DNA of 64,000 nucleotides, taken from positions 1 through 64,000 of the forward strand of contig NZ_SLXA01000002.1 in the NCBI RefSeq assembly GCF_004340975.1. Reading direction: 5' to 3'. Positions 31,773-41,285 of this stretch are shown here, one piece after another (within the stretch, counting starts at the first letter, position 1; each line of letters opens with the position of its first letter). The notes under the pieces are model-generated. The model saw nothing but the letters and a program-made list of their open reading frames with translations. It did not search any database and had not been told where the DNA came from. The DNA comes from Frisingicoccus caecimuris (lineage in GTDB: Bacteria; Bacillota; Clostridia; Lachnospirales; Lachnospiraceae). Made by a program: the position numbers and the translations under genes.

Positions 31773-31862
31773 TTCGCGCGATATAGTATACCCATACGGG
31801 CATACCGTATGTCAAATGCTCCGCATGGGCGCGCTCCGTCAGGCTTCGCGCGATATAGTATA
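31773..31862 (-). promoter_or_regulatory. Promoter region of rpiB-ROK with duplicated segment and inverted repeat
   Basis: TTCGCGCGATATAGTATA occurs at 31773-31790 and again at 31845-31862. On the minus strand each holds TATACT. TTGACA at 31810-31815 with TATACT at 31785-31790 (spacer 19) is the better promoter. An inverted repeat, CATACGG/CCGTATG (31793-31811), lies inside the spacer and may be an operator. Confidence 0.5.
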
Positions 31863-31930
31863 TCATATTCCCCAAAACCCTTCAAGAAGAAGGCGGCGAA
31901 ATACGTATATCCGCCTTAAATAATGGTAAA

Positions 31931-31957
31931 AAAGGGACTGAATATCTCAGCCCCTTT
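31931..31957 (-). terminator. Terminator after the allose-binding protein gene
   Basis: AAAGGGACTGA pairs with TCAGCCCCTTT with one mismatch, and TTTTTTACC follows on the minus strand. It separates the main als operon from rpiB, which has its own promoter. Confidence 0.75.
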
Positions 31958-32002
31958 CTATTATGTCCTAATCAGACATTCGCAACCCTAAAATCTGCCT
32001 GA

Positions 32003-33019
32003 TTATTCTTTTGTAACTAATACGGAATCAACTGGTGTCATATCCGGAACAACACCAACTTCACCGATATTGCCAGCTTTTACAGCTTCTACTAACAGTT
32101 CAAGACCTTTGGCGCCGATACCTGCCGGATCCTGAGCAACTGTAGCGGATAACTGTCCTGCATTTACAGAATCAACAGCTTCTGTGTCACCGTCTGTACC
32201 AACAACAAAGATTTCTCCAAGTTTGTTTTCATTGATAACAGCCTGTAATGCACCAAGAGCCATTGTATCGTTACAGCAGTAGATACCCTTTAAATCCGGG
32301 TTCTGCTGAATAAAGCTTGTTGCAGCATCCAATGCTTTCTGACGGTCCCAGTCACCCGGAACACTTCCTACAACTTCAAGACCAGCAGCTTCAAAAGCTT
32401 CTTTAGCGCCCTTTGCTCTGTCTTCACCGGAGGCATTACCAGCTTTACCTTCGATAATAGCTACTTTGCTTCCTTCTTCAACGTTTTCAACGATGTAGCC
32501 GGCACCTTTGTTACCAACAGCTACGTTATCTGTTGTAACAAAACCAACAACAGCGCCGCCCTGTTTTTCCATCTCTTCCATATCGAATTTTTCATCGATA
32601 TTTACAACTGTAATTCCTTCCTTATAAGCTTTCGCAGCGGTGGAAACAAGATTGGATGCGGACAGCGGAGCGATAGCGATACCATCATATCCATCATTGA
32701 TACATTTTTCAAGGATAGCAACCTGACCTTCGAAGTCTTCTTCACTCTGTGCGGAGTAGATATCAACCTGGATACCCATCTCTTCAGCTTTGTCTTCAAC
32801 ACCCTTCCACATCTTTGTCCAGAAGTCTGTTGCCTGTGTTTTCAGGATAACAGCATATTTTTTGTCACCTGTACTTTCCGCTTTGCTCTCTCCCGTTGTT
32901 TCTGCTGTGCTTTCAGCAGCTGTTTCAGCTTTTGTTTCTTTGCTGGAATTTCCACATCCTGCAAGTAAAGCTGTTGCCATAGTCATTGCACACGCTAAAG
33001 CTACAATTCTTTTTTTCAT
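32003..33019 (-). CDS. alsB: Sugar-binding lipoprotein of ABC importer (AlsB-like), 338 aa
   Basis: It captures the sugar outside the cell for the ABC importer. A lipoprotein signal (MATALLAGC) is followed by an E/T/S/A-rich linker and a type I periplasmic-binding fold with AVILKTQATDFWTKMWKG, DGIAIAPLSASNLVS, GKAGNASGEDRAKGA and GIYCCNDTMALGA, close to the D-allose-binding protein of E. coli. It is the last gene of the als block; its terminator lies directly after it. Confidence 0.88.
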   Translation of the reverse strand: MKKRIVALACAMTMATALLAGCGNSSKETKAETAAESTAETTGESKAESTGDKKYAVILKTQATDFWTKMWKGVEDKAEEMGIQVDIYSAQSEEDFEGQVAILEKCINDGYDGIAIAPLSASNLVSTAAKAYKEGITVVNIDEKFDMEEMEKQGGAVVGFVTTDNVAVGNKGAGYIVENVEEGSKVAIIEGKAGNASGEDRAKGAKEAFEAAGLEVVGSVPGDWDRQKALDAATSFIQQNPDLKGIYCCNDTMALGALQAVINENKLGEIFVVGTDGDTEAVDSVNAGQLSATVAQDPAGIGAKGLELLVEAVKAGNIGEVGVVPDMTPVDSVLVTKE

Positions 33020-33077
33020 TTCTAATCCTCTCCTTTTTGCTTTCTATATAGACTGTTTTTCACAGAACTATATCATG

Positions 33078-33992
33078 TTACTTTTCCATCTTCCCCAACT
33101 TATCGAAAGCAGCGTAAGCCCCTCCAATTACTCCGCTATCCTGTGTGTGTTCAGGGAAAACAAATTCCAGATTTTCGGATGGGAACGGCTTTCTTGCCCG
33201 TTTCTTTACCGCCCAGATCAGGCGCTCCATCGGAAAATCTTTCATTGTCATGACACCACCGGCCATGATCACATAATCCGGATCCAGAATATTGATCTCT
33301 GCTGCCATCGGTATGGCCAGTGTATCCACATATTCCAGAATTCTCGGATCATCTCCGTGTTTTACAAACACCTCGGAAATATCCGTATCCGGGAAACAGG
33401 TATCCGACAAATATCTCAGATATCTTCCGGAGCAGCGTGTTTCAGAACAGCCAATATTTCCGCAGGTACAGGCCTCATCAATGCCATACATTGGAATATG
33501 ACCAAGTTCCCCGGCCACGCCGTTCTTGCCCACATGAAGCTGTCCATTGATGTAAACGGCATTTCCAAAACCCGTTCCCAGATAAAATCCAAGAATCGTC
33601 CGTTCCCGTTCCGGGTCCAGATGATGACTCTTAATATCATTTACCAGAAGATAATTGACATCCCGGTCTACAAATACCGGAACATTGACATAAGCCTTTA
33701 ACAAATTTCCCAAATCAATATTTTCAAGACCTTTTAAATTCGGTGTCGAATAGATAAAACTCTTATCCTTGCTCACCATCGACGGCACGCCCACCGAGAC
33801 CGCTGCCACCTGACCCTTGAGTCCACAGCGTTCAATGTAAGACCGGACTTCGCTTCCAAGATTTTTCACAGCATCTTCAGATACCAGAGAAGCGCTGGAC
33901 TTTCTTTCAAAATTCACCAGCCTTCCTTCCGCATCCACCGTTCCGATTCTCAGATTCGTTCCGCCGATATCAATGCCTATAACGTACTTCAT
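33078..33992 (-). CDS. alsK: ROK-family kinase, probable D-allose kinase, 304 aa
   Basis: The phosphate loop is IGIDIGGTNLRIG, YLGTGFGNAVYI follows, and the ROK zinc motif is complete (GHIPMYG...CTCGNIGCSET). It probably makes D-allose-6-phosphate. The start at 33992 follows AAAGGACGAG. It lies 19 bases after alsE and before alsB. The mechanism is inferred from operon context because ROK kinases are similar in sequence. Confidence 0.82.
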   Translation of the reverse strand: MKYVIGIDIGGTNLRIGTVDAEGRLVNFERKSSASLVSEDAVKNLGSEVRSYIERCGLKGQVAAVSVGVPSMVSKDKSFIYSTPNLKGLENIDLGNLLKAYVNVPVFVDRDVNYLLVNDIKSHHLDPERERTILGFYLGTGFGNAVYINGQLHVGKNGVAGELGHIPMYGIDEACTCGNIGCSETRCSGRYLRYLSDTCFPDTDISEVFVKHGDDPRILEYVDTLAIPMAAEINILDPDYVIMAGGVMTMKDFPMERLIWAVKKRARKPFPSENLEFVFPEHTQDSGVIGGAYAAFDKLGKMEK

Positions 33993-34010
33993 AGCTCGTC
34001 CTTTCTGCAC

Positions 34011-34688
34011 TTAAGCATTCACACAGGCATTAAAATTCTCAATCATTTTGTCCCATGCAACGGTTAAATCTTCGTCCAGATTAAAAAGTCCGGATGTTCC
34101 TACAATAAAACATTCTGTGCCGGCTTCTGCCAACTCTTTAAATGTACCCGAATTGCAGGAACCGTCGACTTCAATAATGTATTTGTAGCCATTCTCCTCT
34201 TTCAGACGTTTTGCTTCAGCAATCTTACTCAACATCTCGCGTATAAACGGTTGTCCGGCAAATCCGGGATCCACACTCATAATCGTGATCTTATCTACCA
34301 GGTGAATATAATGCTGAATATAGGACAGAGGCGTCGCCGGATTCAGAACAACGCCAACTTTACATCCATTGGCACGGATTTTATTAATGATACGAAAAGC
34401 ATCGGAATTAATCGTTTCAGCATGCGGACAAATATATCCGGCACCAGCCTTTGCCAGACTCTCAATATAATCATCCGGGTCTGTCACCATCAGATGACAG
34501 TCCATCGGAATTTTAACCACCTTACTGATCGCCTTTACAAAGTCCGGAGACAATGTAATATTTTTCACAAAATGTCCATCCATGATATCAACATGGTACA
34601 TATCCGCTCTTTCATTTAAAATTTCAATCTGCTCTTTGATGTTCAATAAATCCATACACATCAAAGAAGGATTAAATAATGGTTTCAT
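34011..34688 (-). CDS. alsE: D-allulose-6-phosphate 3-epimerase, 225 aa
   Basis: This TIM-barrel epimerase converts D-allulose-6-P to D-fructose-6-P. It is close to E. coli AlsE over its length: PSLMCMDLLNIKEQIE, DIMDGHFVKN, DCHLMVTDP, VDPGFAGQPFI, IEVDGSCNSGTF and FIVGTSGLFN. Ribulose-phosphate epimerase is related, but the SLMCMDL and CPHAETIN stretches favour AlsE. The start follows GAAGGAGG. Confidence 0.9.
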   Translation of the reverse strand: MKPLFNPSLMCMDLLNIKEQIEILNERADMYHVDIMDGHFVKNITLSPDFVKAISKVVKIPMDCHLMVTDPDDYIESLAKAGAGYICPHAETINSDAFRIINKIRANGCKVGVVLNPATPLSYIQHYIHLVDKITIMSVDPGFAGQPFIREMLSKIAEAKRLKEENGYKYIIEVDGSCNSGTFKELAEAGTECFIVGTSGLFNLDEDLTVAWDKMIENFNACVNA

Positions 34689-34767
34689 AACTACAGTCCT
34701 CCTTCTCGGTGTCTACATTCTACTATATCTGTCTGCATAATACAATTGTGTAATATGACACATTTTA

Positions 34768-35730
34768 TCAGGATTTTCTACCAACAACTGTATCAATCGT
34801 TACGGCAATGATAATCAGCGCACCCATTACAATCTGCTGATATGTGGATGGCAATGTCAAAGCTGTCATTGCATAATTGATCAGACCAATGATCAGACCG
34901 CCGACTACAACGCCTGGAATCTTACCTTTACCGCCCATAAAGCTTGTACCGCCGATAATGGATGCAGCGATGGCATAGGTTTCAAAACCTGTTCCGGCTG
35001 CCGGTTCTGCAGCGCCTACACGACCCAGAAGTACAACACCAGCCAGACCGGCGCATGTTCCGGAAATCATAAATACGATCAAACGGTGAAGGTTTACATT
35101 GATACCTGAATACCAGGCCGCATCAATATTTCCACCCAATGCGTAAATATTACGTCCGACTTTGCATTTTGTCGTAACAAACCAGAGAATAACAGCCGCG
35201 ATTAAAGCAATGATGACCGGAATCGGAATACCAACAACGCTTCCACTCATCAGTGATGTAAAGGAAACCGGAAATCCATATACGGAACGGGAATTGGATA
35301 ATACAAGGGTTATGCCCCGGAAGATCGACTGAGTACCCAATGTAATGATAAACGGATGAAGTCCTGTCTTATTAACAAGCATACCATTGATAAATCCAAA
35401 ACCTGTACCAATAAGAATACCAGCCAGAATAGCCAGAGGTACCGGAACACCAACAATCATCATCTTCGCGGTAAAAAGCCCGGTCAATGCTGCCACAGAA
35501 CCTACGGACAAATCAATACCTGCTATCAGGATGGCGAAGAACTCACCAAGGGCCAAAAGGATATTAACCGAACTCTGTTTCAAAATCTGCGGCACGCTGC
35601 TCGCACTAAATACACTGCTTGGCCTAATCACAGCCAGAATAACTAATAACAAAACAAAGATACCAATAGTACCAAATTTCTGCCACGCTTCGCCGAATGA
35701 CATTTTTTTCTTTGCATTATTTTCGCTCAT
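34768..35730 (-). CDS. alsC: ABC sugar importer permease (AlsC/RbsC-like), 320 aa
   Basis: Eight to ten membrane helices are present, with the family stretch GIDLSVGSVAALTGL, NGMLVNKTGLHPFIITLGT and GGNIDAAWYSGINV, and a conserved GGTSFMGGKGKIPGVVVG. It forms the membrane channel with the AlsA-type ATPase. The start follows AAAGGAGATTG. It lies 18 bases after the ATPase gene. Confidence 0.9.
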   Translation of the reverse strand: MSENNAKKKMSFGEAWQKFGTIGIFVLLLVILAVIRPSSVFSASSVPQILKQSSVNILLALGEFFAILIAGIDLSVGSVAALTGLFTAKMMIVGVPVPLAILAGILIGTGFGFINGMLVNKTGLHPFIITLGTQSIFRGITLVLSNSRSVYGFPVSFTSLMSGSVVGIPIPVIIALIAAVILWFVTTKCKVGRNIYALGGNIDAAWYSGINVNLHRLIVFMISGTCAGLAGVVLLGRVGAAEPAAGTGFETYAIAASIIGGTSFMGGKGKIPGVVVGGLIIGLINYAMTALTLPSTYQQIVMGALIIIAVTIDTVVGRKS

Positions 35731-35748
35731 CGTTTCAATCTCCTTTTT

Positions 35749-37266
35749 CTATTCGCCTGTGGATGTTTTTACAATCTTCTCTTCGGTCGCTTCCGAGTTT
35801 TTGAAAATTCCACGGATTTCACCTTCACGGAAAACGGCTATCGTATCGCATACGGAAAGCAATTCCGGAAGTTCGGACGATACAACCAGTACCCCCTTGC
35901 CCTCATTGGCAAGTTTACGCATAAGAACGTATATTTCGCTCTTACTGCCCACGTCAATACCCTTTGTCGGCTCGTCGAAAATAATCAGTTTACTTTCTGC
36001 CGCCAGCCATTTACCAAGGATGACCTTCTGCTGATTACCACCAGACAGCTCCGTGATATTCTGGTTAATATCCCGCATCTTTACACGAATATCTGCGCAC
36101 TGCTGATTCGCATAATTCAATTCTTCTTTGTCATTGACCAGACCAATGACGCCATTTCCTTTTGATTCCTTAATATACGGCACAATAGAAATATTCTGTT
36201 TAATATCAAAATTATCCAGGAAACCGGTCTCACGGCGGTTTTCTGTAACCATACCAAGACCGCTCTTGATGGCTTCATATGGATTATCGATCTTCAGTTC
36301 TCTGCCTTCCATAAAAATCTGGCCCTCAGACTTCGGCTCCGCACCAAAAATCGCATTCATCAATTCACTTCGCCCCGAACCAACCAGGCCGGCAAAGCCA
36401 AGAATCTCACCTTTATGAAGCTGGAAAGATACATTCTTTACCTTCTGGTCTTTTCTGGAAATATTTTTCACTTCAAAGAACACGGGTTTGTCTGAAAAAT
36501 CATGACATTCTTCATTCAGGTAGGTTCCCTGAATCTTACGTCCAACCATCATGGCTACCAGATCATCGACCTCAACGTCGGCCACATCCCGGGTTCCGAC
36601 ATAAGTCCCATCTTTCAATACGGTCACCCGATCGCCGATTTCTTTGATTTCTTTCATCTTATGACTGATATAGACAATCCCCTTTCCCTCAGCCTTTAAC
36701 TGACGGATAATTTTAAACAGGTGCTCTGTCTCCGAAGTTGTCAAAGATGTGGTCGGCTCATCCATGATGATGACATCAGCCTTTGAAGCCAGTGCTTTTG
36801 CAATCTCGACCTGCTGTTTCTCTGAAATACTTATCTTTTCAACAAAAAGATTCGGGTCCCGGTGAACGCCGACCTTGCTCAAGACATCCGCTGCGATCTC
36901 CCGCATCTTTGCATAATCAACTACAGGAATGATACCTGCTTTCTTTGTCGGAAGTTTACCAACAAACAGATTTTCAAGAATTGACAGCTCATTGATAACA
37001 CTCAATTCCTGATAAATAATGCTGATTCCCAAATCATAGGAATCCTGTGGTGTAAGTTTTGTATACTCTTTTCCTTTTACAGTAATTTTCCCTGACGTCG
37101 GTGTATAAACACCGCTGAGAATTTTCATTAGCGTGGATTTCCCTGCACCATTCTCCCCCAACAGGACATGCACTTCACCTGCATTAATCTCCAAAGAAAT
37201 ATTGTCAAGGGCTTTGACACCAGGAAATTCTTTGGTAATGCCTTCCATTTTGACTAATGTTTGCAT
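35749..37266 (-). CDS. alsA: ABC sugar importer ATPase with two ATP-binding domains, 505 aa
   Basis: It is an RbsA/AlsA-type fused ATPase. The first domain has GENGAGKST, ISEKQQVEIAKALA and VIIMDEPTTSL. The second has GLVGSGRSELMNAIFG, LSGGNQQKVILGKWLA and LIIFDEPTKGIDVGSKSEI. The start at 37266 (MQTLVKMEGITKEF) follows AAAGGAGG. It is the first structural gene after the regulator. Confidence 0.92.
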   Translation of the reverse strand: MQTLVKMEGITKEFPGVKALDNISLEINAGEVHVLLGENGAGKSTLMKILSGVYTPTSGKITVKGKEYTKLTPQDSYDLGISIIYQELSVINELSILENLFVGKLPTKKAGIIPVVDYAKMREIAADVLSKVGVHRDPNLFVEKISISEKQQVEIAKALASKADVIIMDEPTTSLTTSETEHLFKIIRQLKAEGKGIVYISHKMKEIKEIGDRVTVLKDGTYVGTRDVADVEVDDLVAMMVGRKIQGTYLNEECHDFSDKPVFFEVKNISRKDQKVKNVSFQLHKGEILGFAGLVGSGRSELMNAIFGAEPKSEGQIFMEGRELKIDNPYEAIKSGLGMVTENRRETGFLDNFDIKQNISIVPYIKESKGNGVIGLVNDKEELNYANQQCADIRVKMRDINQNITELSGGNQQKVILGKWLAAESKLIIFDEPTKGIDVGSKSEIYVLMRKLANEGKGVLVVSSELPELLSVCDTIAVFREGEIRGIFKNSEATEEKIVKTSTGE

Positions 37267-37330
37267 AGAATCCTCCTTTTTCTTCATTTACGAGTTACCA
37301 ATTTATGCCAGTTTAAATAAAGTCCGTTAT

Positions 37331-38326
37331 TTAGGTTGTGCTCCTGACTTCCAGATGGATGGGAACCACATATTCCTTCTGTTCGATCGGCTCCTTACGA
37401 ATCAGCTTAAGCAGCGCTTCTCCGGCCACAAGCGCCATCTGCTCCGTATCCTGAGCAACGGTTGTCATCGGAGGATTGCAGAACTCCGACAGGGAGACAT
37501 TATCAAATCCGACGATCATCACCTGTCCTGGTACATTATACCCAGCCTCAGCCAGAGCATGTATCGTTCCCAGAGCCATCATATCATTTGTTGTAAAAAC
37601 ACCGTCAAAGCAACATCCCTTTTCGCCTAAAAACTCGGCAACTTTTTCTTTTGCTGATTTATAATCTGGTAAGATTGTAATTTCAAAATTCCCTTCACAG
37701 GTCTTTCCATATTCCGCCAACGCATCCAGAAATCCTCTGCGGCGCTGCTGAATCGTCGAGGCCATCCGATAATCCCGAATCAATAATGGCCTGGTGCAGC
37801 CTTTCTCGCACAATTCTTTTCCAGCCAGATATCCACCCTGATAATTGTCTGACTGGACAACAAATTCCGCATTCTTCGGAGACCGGTCAATGAATACCAC
37901 CGGAACCCTCGGGTTTTTCACCAGTGAGCTGATAGCTTCCATACCTGAAACATAAATCAGTCCATCCACATTTTTGTCAAACATGTCCTGAATATGGCGC
38001 TCCTCCAGTTCAGGATCCTCATTGGAATCACAGATCAGAACTGAATAATTATATTTAATAAAAAAGATATCTAAAGTCCGGACGATCTTTGCAAAGAATT
38101 CATTTGTTATATCCGGAACAATGACCCCCACACTGTGGCTGCGCCGTGTTCGAAGACCGATGGCATTGACATTGGGGCGAAATCCACATTCCTTAATCGT
38201 GTGAAGAACTTTTTTCTCTGTTTCCTTTGAATAACCACCTAATTGATTGACAACTCTGGATACTGTGGCAGTGGAAACCCCGGCCGTCTTTGCCACATCA
38301 ACAATCGATACCTTTTTCCCTTCCAT
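37331..38326 (-). CDS. LacI-family repressor of the allose operon, 331 aa
   Basis: The N-terminal HTH is VSIVDVAKTAGVSTATVSRV with the hinge VNQLGGYSKETEKKV. A sugar-binding domain follows, with VGVIVPDITNEFF, VVFIDRSP, and FTTNDMMALGTIHAL. It should repress the operon until allose or a phosphate of it binds. The start at 38326 follows GAGGTGG. Two palindromes of LacI type lie upstream (38351-38364 and 38517-38526), so it is likely to repress itself as well. Confidence 0.88.
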   Translation of the reverse strand: MEGKKVSIVDVAKTAGVSTATVSRVVNQLGGYSKETEKKVLHTIKECGFRPNVNAIGLRTRRSHSVGVIVPDITNEFFAKIVRTLDIFFIKYNYSVLICDSNEDPELEERHIQDMFDKNVDGLIYVSGMEAISSLVKNPRVPVVFIDRSPKNAEFVVQSDNYQGGYLAGKELCEKGCTRPLLIRDYRMASTIQQRRRGFLDALAEYGKTCEGNFEITILPDYKSAKEKVAEFLGEKGCCFDGVFTTNDMMALGTIHALAEAGYNVPGQVMIVGFDNVSLSEFCNPPMTTVAQDTEQMALVAGEALLKLIRKEPIEQKEYVVPIHLEVRSTT

Positions 38327-38350
38327 TCTGCCACCTCTTTCTAACATTTG

Positions 38351-38407
38351 CGTAAAGGTTTACGTTTGATTTACATTTAGTATATAACCGCCTAACAATA
38401 CTGTCAA
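38351..38407 (-). promoter_or_regulatory. Allose operon promoter with LacI-type operator
   Basis: On the minus strand TTGACA (38402-38407) and TATACT (38379-38384) are exactly 17 bases apart. The palindrome CGTAAAGGTTTACG (38351-38364) lies downstream of the -10, near or just beyond the expected transcription start, where bound repressor would block transcription. Confidence 0.78.
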
Positions 38408-38516
38408 CGGCTTTTAAGTTTTTCTACAAAAACGGCAATATTTTATGTATTTTTTTGTGCATATATTACATAACACATCCGAACTTTCCCAAATTTTATC
38501 GTGTTATTTTAATAAG

Positions 38517-38526
38517 TAAACGTTTA
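38517..38526. promoter_or_regulatory. Second LacI-type operator half, upstream
   Basis: TAAACGTTTA is a perfect palindrome of the LacI/GalR core type, about 110 bp upstream of the -35. Together with the downstream site it could allow looping. It might instead be a CcpA-like site. Confidence 0.5.
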
Positions 38527-38541
38527 ATCTTTAACAAATAA

Positions 38542-38597
38542 AAAAACTGCCCTACCCCTCCGGATATCTATCCGGTTTCAGGTATGACAGTTTTCAT
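38542..38597 (-). terminator. Terminator after asd
   Basis: On the minus strand AAAACTG...CAGTTTTTTT closes an outer stem around CCGGATA/TATCCGG. It starts 28 bases after the asd stop. Confidence 0.8.
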
Positions 38598-38624
38598 GTG
38601 AAACGCAGTTACGCGCTGCTATTC

Positions 38625-39710
38625 TTATTTTGCCTGAATATAGCCTTTTGCAGTCAGCAGCTCGGCGCAGAGAATGGCACCGCCGGCAGCGCCACGAATC
38701 GTGTTGTGGGACAGGCCAACAAATTTATAATCATAGACCGTATCCTCACGCAGACGTCCTACAGAAATGCCCATGCCGTTTTCATAATCCACATCCAGCC
38801 CGACCTGAGGACGGTTGTCCTCCTCCAGATACTGAATGAACTGCCCAGGCGCACTTGGCAGATTTAATTCCTGAGGCAGACCACTGAAGCTCTTTAATCT
38901 GGCAATAAGCTCTTCTTTGGTCGGTTTCTTTGCAAATTTAACGAATACAGCCGCCGTATGTCCGTTTAAGATCGGCACACGAATACACTGGGTCGTGATA
39001 ACGGGGCTTTCAGCCTTCACGATGACGCCGTCTTTCACTTTGCCCCAGAGACGCAGCGGTTCCTGCTCGCTCTTTTCTTCTTCACCACCGATATAGGGTA
39101 TAATATTTCCTACCATTTCCGGCCAGTCTTTAAATGTCTTTCCGGCGCCGGAAATGGCCTGATAGGTCGTAGCCACGACTTCCGTCGGCTCAAATTCTTT
39201 CCATGCAGTGAGTACCGGTGCATAACTCTGAATAGAACAGTTCGGTTTTACGGCCACAAAGCCCCTGGTTGTACCGAGACGTTTTTTCTGATGTTCGATC
39301 ACTTCAAAATGCTCCGGATTAATCTCCGGTACGACCATCGGTACATCCGGCGTCCAGCGATGGGCGCTGTTATTGGAAACAACTGGTGTCTCCGTCTTTG
39401 CGTAGGCATCTTCAATCGCACGAATTTCTTCTTTTGTCATATCTACAGCGCTGAAAACAAAATCCACTTCAGCCGCAACTTTTTCTACTTCATTGACATT
39501 CATGACCATTAATTTCTTAACGCCTTCCGGCATCGGTGTGGTCATTTTCCAGCGGTCCCCCACCGCTTCCTCATAAGTTTTTCCTGCGGAACGCGGGCTT
39601 GCTGCAACAGCGACAACTTCATACCACGGATGATTTTCAAGAAGAGAAATAAATCTCTGTCCGACCATTCCAGTTGCTCCAAGAATCCCCACTCTCAATT
39701 TCTGTTCCAT
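38625..39710 (-). CDS. asd: Aspartate-semialdehyde dehydrogenase, 361 aa
   Basis: It reduces aspartyl phosphate to aspartate semialdehyde with NADPH, for lysine, threonine, methionine and diaminopimelate synthesis. GILGATGMVGQRF (residues 8-20) binds the nucleotide; the catalytic Cys158 is in VKPNCSIQSY; and RVPILNGHTAAVFV follows. It belongs to the archaeal/fungal-like subgroup common in Clostridia. The start at 39710 (MEQKLRVG) follows AAAGGAG. Confidence 0.93.
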   Translation of the reverse strand: MEQKLRVGILGATGMVGQRFISLLENHPWYEVVAVAASPRSAGKTYEEAVGDRWKMTTPMPEGVKKLMVMNVNEVEKVAAEVDFVFSAVDMTKEEIRAIEDAYAKTETPVVSNNSAHRWTPDVPMVVPEINPEHFEVIEHQKKRLGTTRGFVAVKPNCSIQSYAPVLTAWKEFEPTEVVATTYQAISGAGKTFKDWPEMVGNIIPYIGGEEEKSEQEPLRLWGKVKDGVIVKAESPVITTQCIRVPILNGHTAAVFVKFAKKPTKEELIARLKSFSGLPQELNLPSAPGQFIQYLEEDNRPQVGLDVDYENGMGISVGRLREDTVYDYKFVGLSHNTIRGAAGGAILCAELLTAKGYIQAK

Positions 39711-39806
39711 TGTAAAATCTCCTTTGCTCTGATGTCCGTCCAGTAAACACATTTGTGTGTACTCGAACCATGTTACACGATATTGTATGAAAAAGCAAGT
39801 ATTTTT

Positions 39807-40532
39807 TTATACTTTCCGATAAAATTGCCCGGAACTGGTCAGATAATAAACCGAATCATCATCCAGGCAATAAAAGGCCATTTTACCGCCGAAAGCATAA
39901 CCGCAGTCCAGACCGATACGATTCTCATCCCGCCAAACTTCCGTGGAATCCAGCGGTTCGCCTCTGTCATCCCGAATGATCAGAGAAAAAGTATGCCCGA
40001 AAAATACCCGAACCTCTGGATCTTTTAATGGAAGCGGCCGCCCGTAAAAGGCCTTTTGCTCCCATAACATTTTAAAGGGCTGCTGCTGCTTCATCAACTC
40101 TTCCAGAGAATGATATCGAATCCCCTCTGTAAAAACACCGGCATGGACCAGTATATTTTTTCCGAGAATCTTATACATTGGCCGCTCCCGAAGATAATCA
40201 ACTATCGCCTTCTGCTCCTTCTCTAAAAGTTCCATATACTGGATATAAGTTTCCCGCCCACCATGTTCCAGCCAAAATCGCCGCACTTCCCTATCGGAAA
40301 GGGAACTTGTATTTACATCCACATTCCACAAGAATCCCTGTTCATGATTTCCCATAAGAAGTTCCATATTCGGTTGTTCCATAATAAATTGAAGCAGCGG
40401 AACCGGCTCTTCTCCCCGATCGACCGCATCGCCGATAATATAAAGAAAATCTTCGGGGCCAAAGTGAATATAGTCCAACATTTGTTTAAATTGTTTGAAA
40501 CATCCGTGAATATCCGACGTCAGATAAATCAT
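39807..40532 (-). CDS. Ser/Thr-phosphatase-like metallophosphoesterase, 241 aa
   Basis: The metal-binding motifs are in order: TSDIHGC near the N-terminus, IGDAVDRGEEP, LMGNHEQGF, and VHAG and FFGHTFS later. It resembles bis(5'-nucleosyl)-tetraphosphatase/PrpA-like phosphoprotein phosphatases; the substrate is not clear. The start at 40532 overlaps the stop of the upstream gene by four bases (ATGA), so they are coupled. Confidence 0.82.
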   Translation of the reverse strand: MIYLTSDIHGCFKQFKQMLDYIHFGPEDFLYIIGDAVDRGEEPVPLLQFIMEQPNMELLMGNHEQGFLWNVDVNTSSLSDREVRRFWLEHGGRETYIQYMELLEKEQKAIVDYLRERPMYKILGKNILVHAGVFTEGIRYHSLEELMKQQQPFKMLWEQKAFYGRPLPLKDPEVRVFFGHTFSLIIRDDRGEPLDSTEVWRDENRIGLDCGYAFGGKMAFYCLDDDSVYYLTSSGQFYRKV

Positions 40533-41251
40533 TTTATTCGCCCCGCTTTCCCTTGCAACCGATATAATATTAACGCAAAAAATTCTCTCACATAATAGTT
40601 CCATAACAACACAGGTTCGGAGGATGCCGCCAGCCCCGAGACATGCGCCATCCCAAGCCGTCTGGCTGTCTCCATTGCCCGGAACAGATGAAATCCGTTG
40701 GTCACAATAACATAACTGCTTTCCCGTCCCCCAAAGACCATTGAGTACAAAAGATTTTCCCTCGTACTCGCCGATACTTCCTCTGTCAATATCCGCTCTC
40801 TGTCAATGCCCATCTGCATCAGCGTTTCACGGATACACGCCGCCTCTGTTATATTTTCCCCAGGTCCCCGTCCGCCGGAGGCAATAATCTTTGCTTCAGG
40901 ATTCTCTTTTAAGTATACTGCCCCGGCTTGAATCCGCCGCAGTAATGAACGGGATGGCTGTGTTCCCTTGACCTGTGCGCCGAGAATGATCACATAATCG
41001 GCTCCGGTCTCAGGCCTTGCATGAGCCATATGCATCAGCTCGAATTCCTGAAAAATAAAATAAACGACTCCGATACCCATCGGAACCTTAAGCCAGGACA
41101 GCAATTTCCCCGGCAGAGCCGTCAATGCCATGAAAAAAACGCCTGTCAGCAGCCAGAATTTTGAGAATGTTGTTCGCATTCCCGCATATGATATGATAAG
41201 GGCATAATAGAGCAGGTGAAGAACGCCTGCTGTTTTTAATATCTTCTTCAT
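40529..41251 (-). CDS. YdcF/SanA-like membrane protein (DUF218), 240 aa
   Basis: Three N-terminal membrane segments (about residues 5-70) precede the DUF218 domain: DYVIILGAQVKGTQPS, IIASGGRGPGENITEA, ILTEEVSASTRENLLY and VIVTNGFHLFRAM. The family is linked to cell-envelope integrity. The start at 41251 (MKKILKTAG) follows GGAGC; earlier ATGs run into the divergent NlpC/P60 gene. Confidence 0.82.
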   Translation of the reverse strand: MKKILKTAGVLHLLYYALIISYAGMRTTFSKFWLLTGVFFMALTALPGKLLSWLKVPMGIGVVYFIFQEFELMHMAHARPETGADYVIILGAQVKGTQPSRSLLRRIQAGAVYLKENPEAKIIASGGRGPGENITEAACIRETLMQMGIDRERILTEEVSASTRENLLYSMVFGGRESSYVIVTNGFHLFRAMETARRLGMAHVSGLAASSEPVLLWNYYVREFFALILYRLQGKAGRIK

Positions 41252-41285
41252 TTTCAGCTCCATTGTATTAGAAAGGAATGACTCC

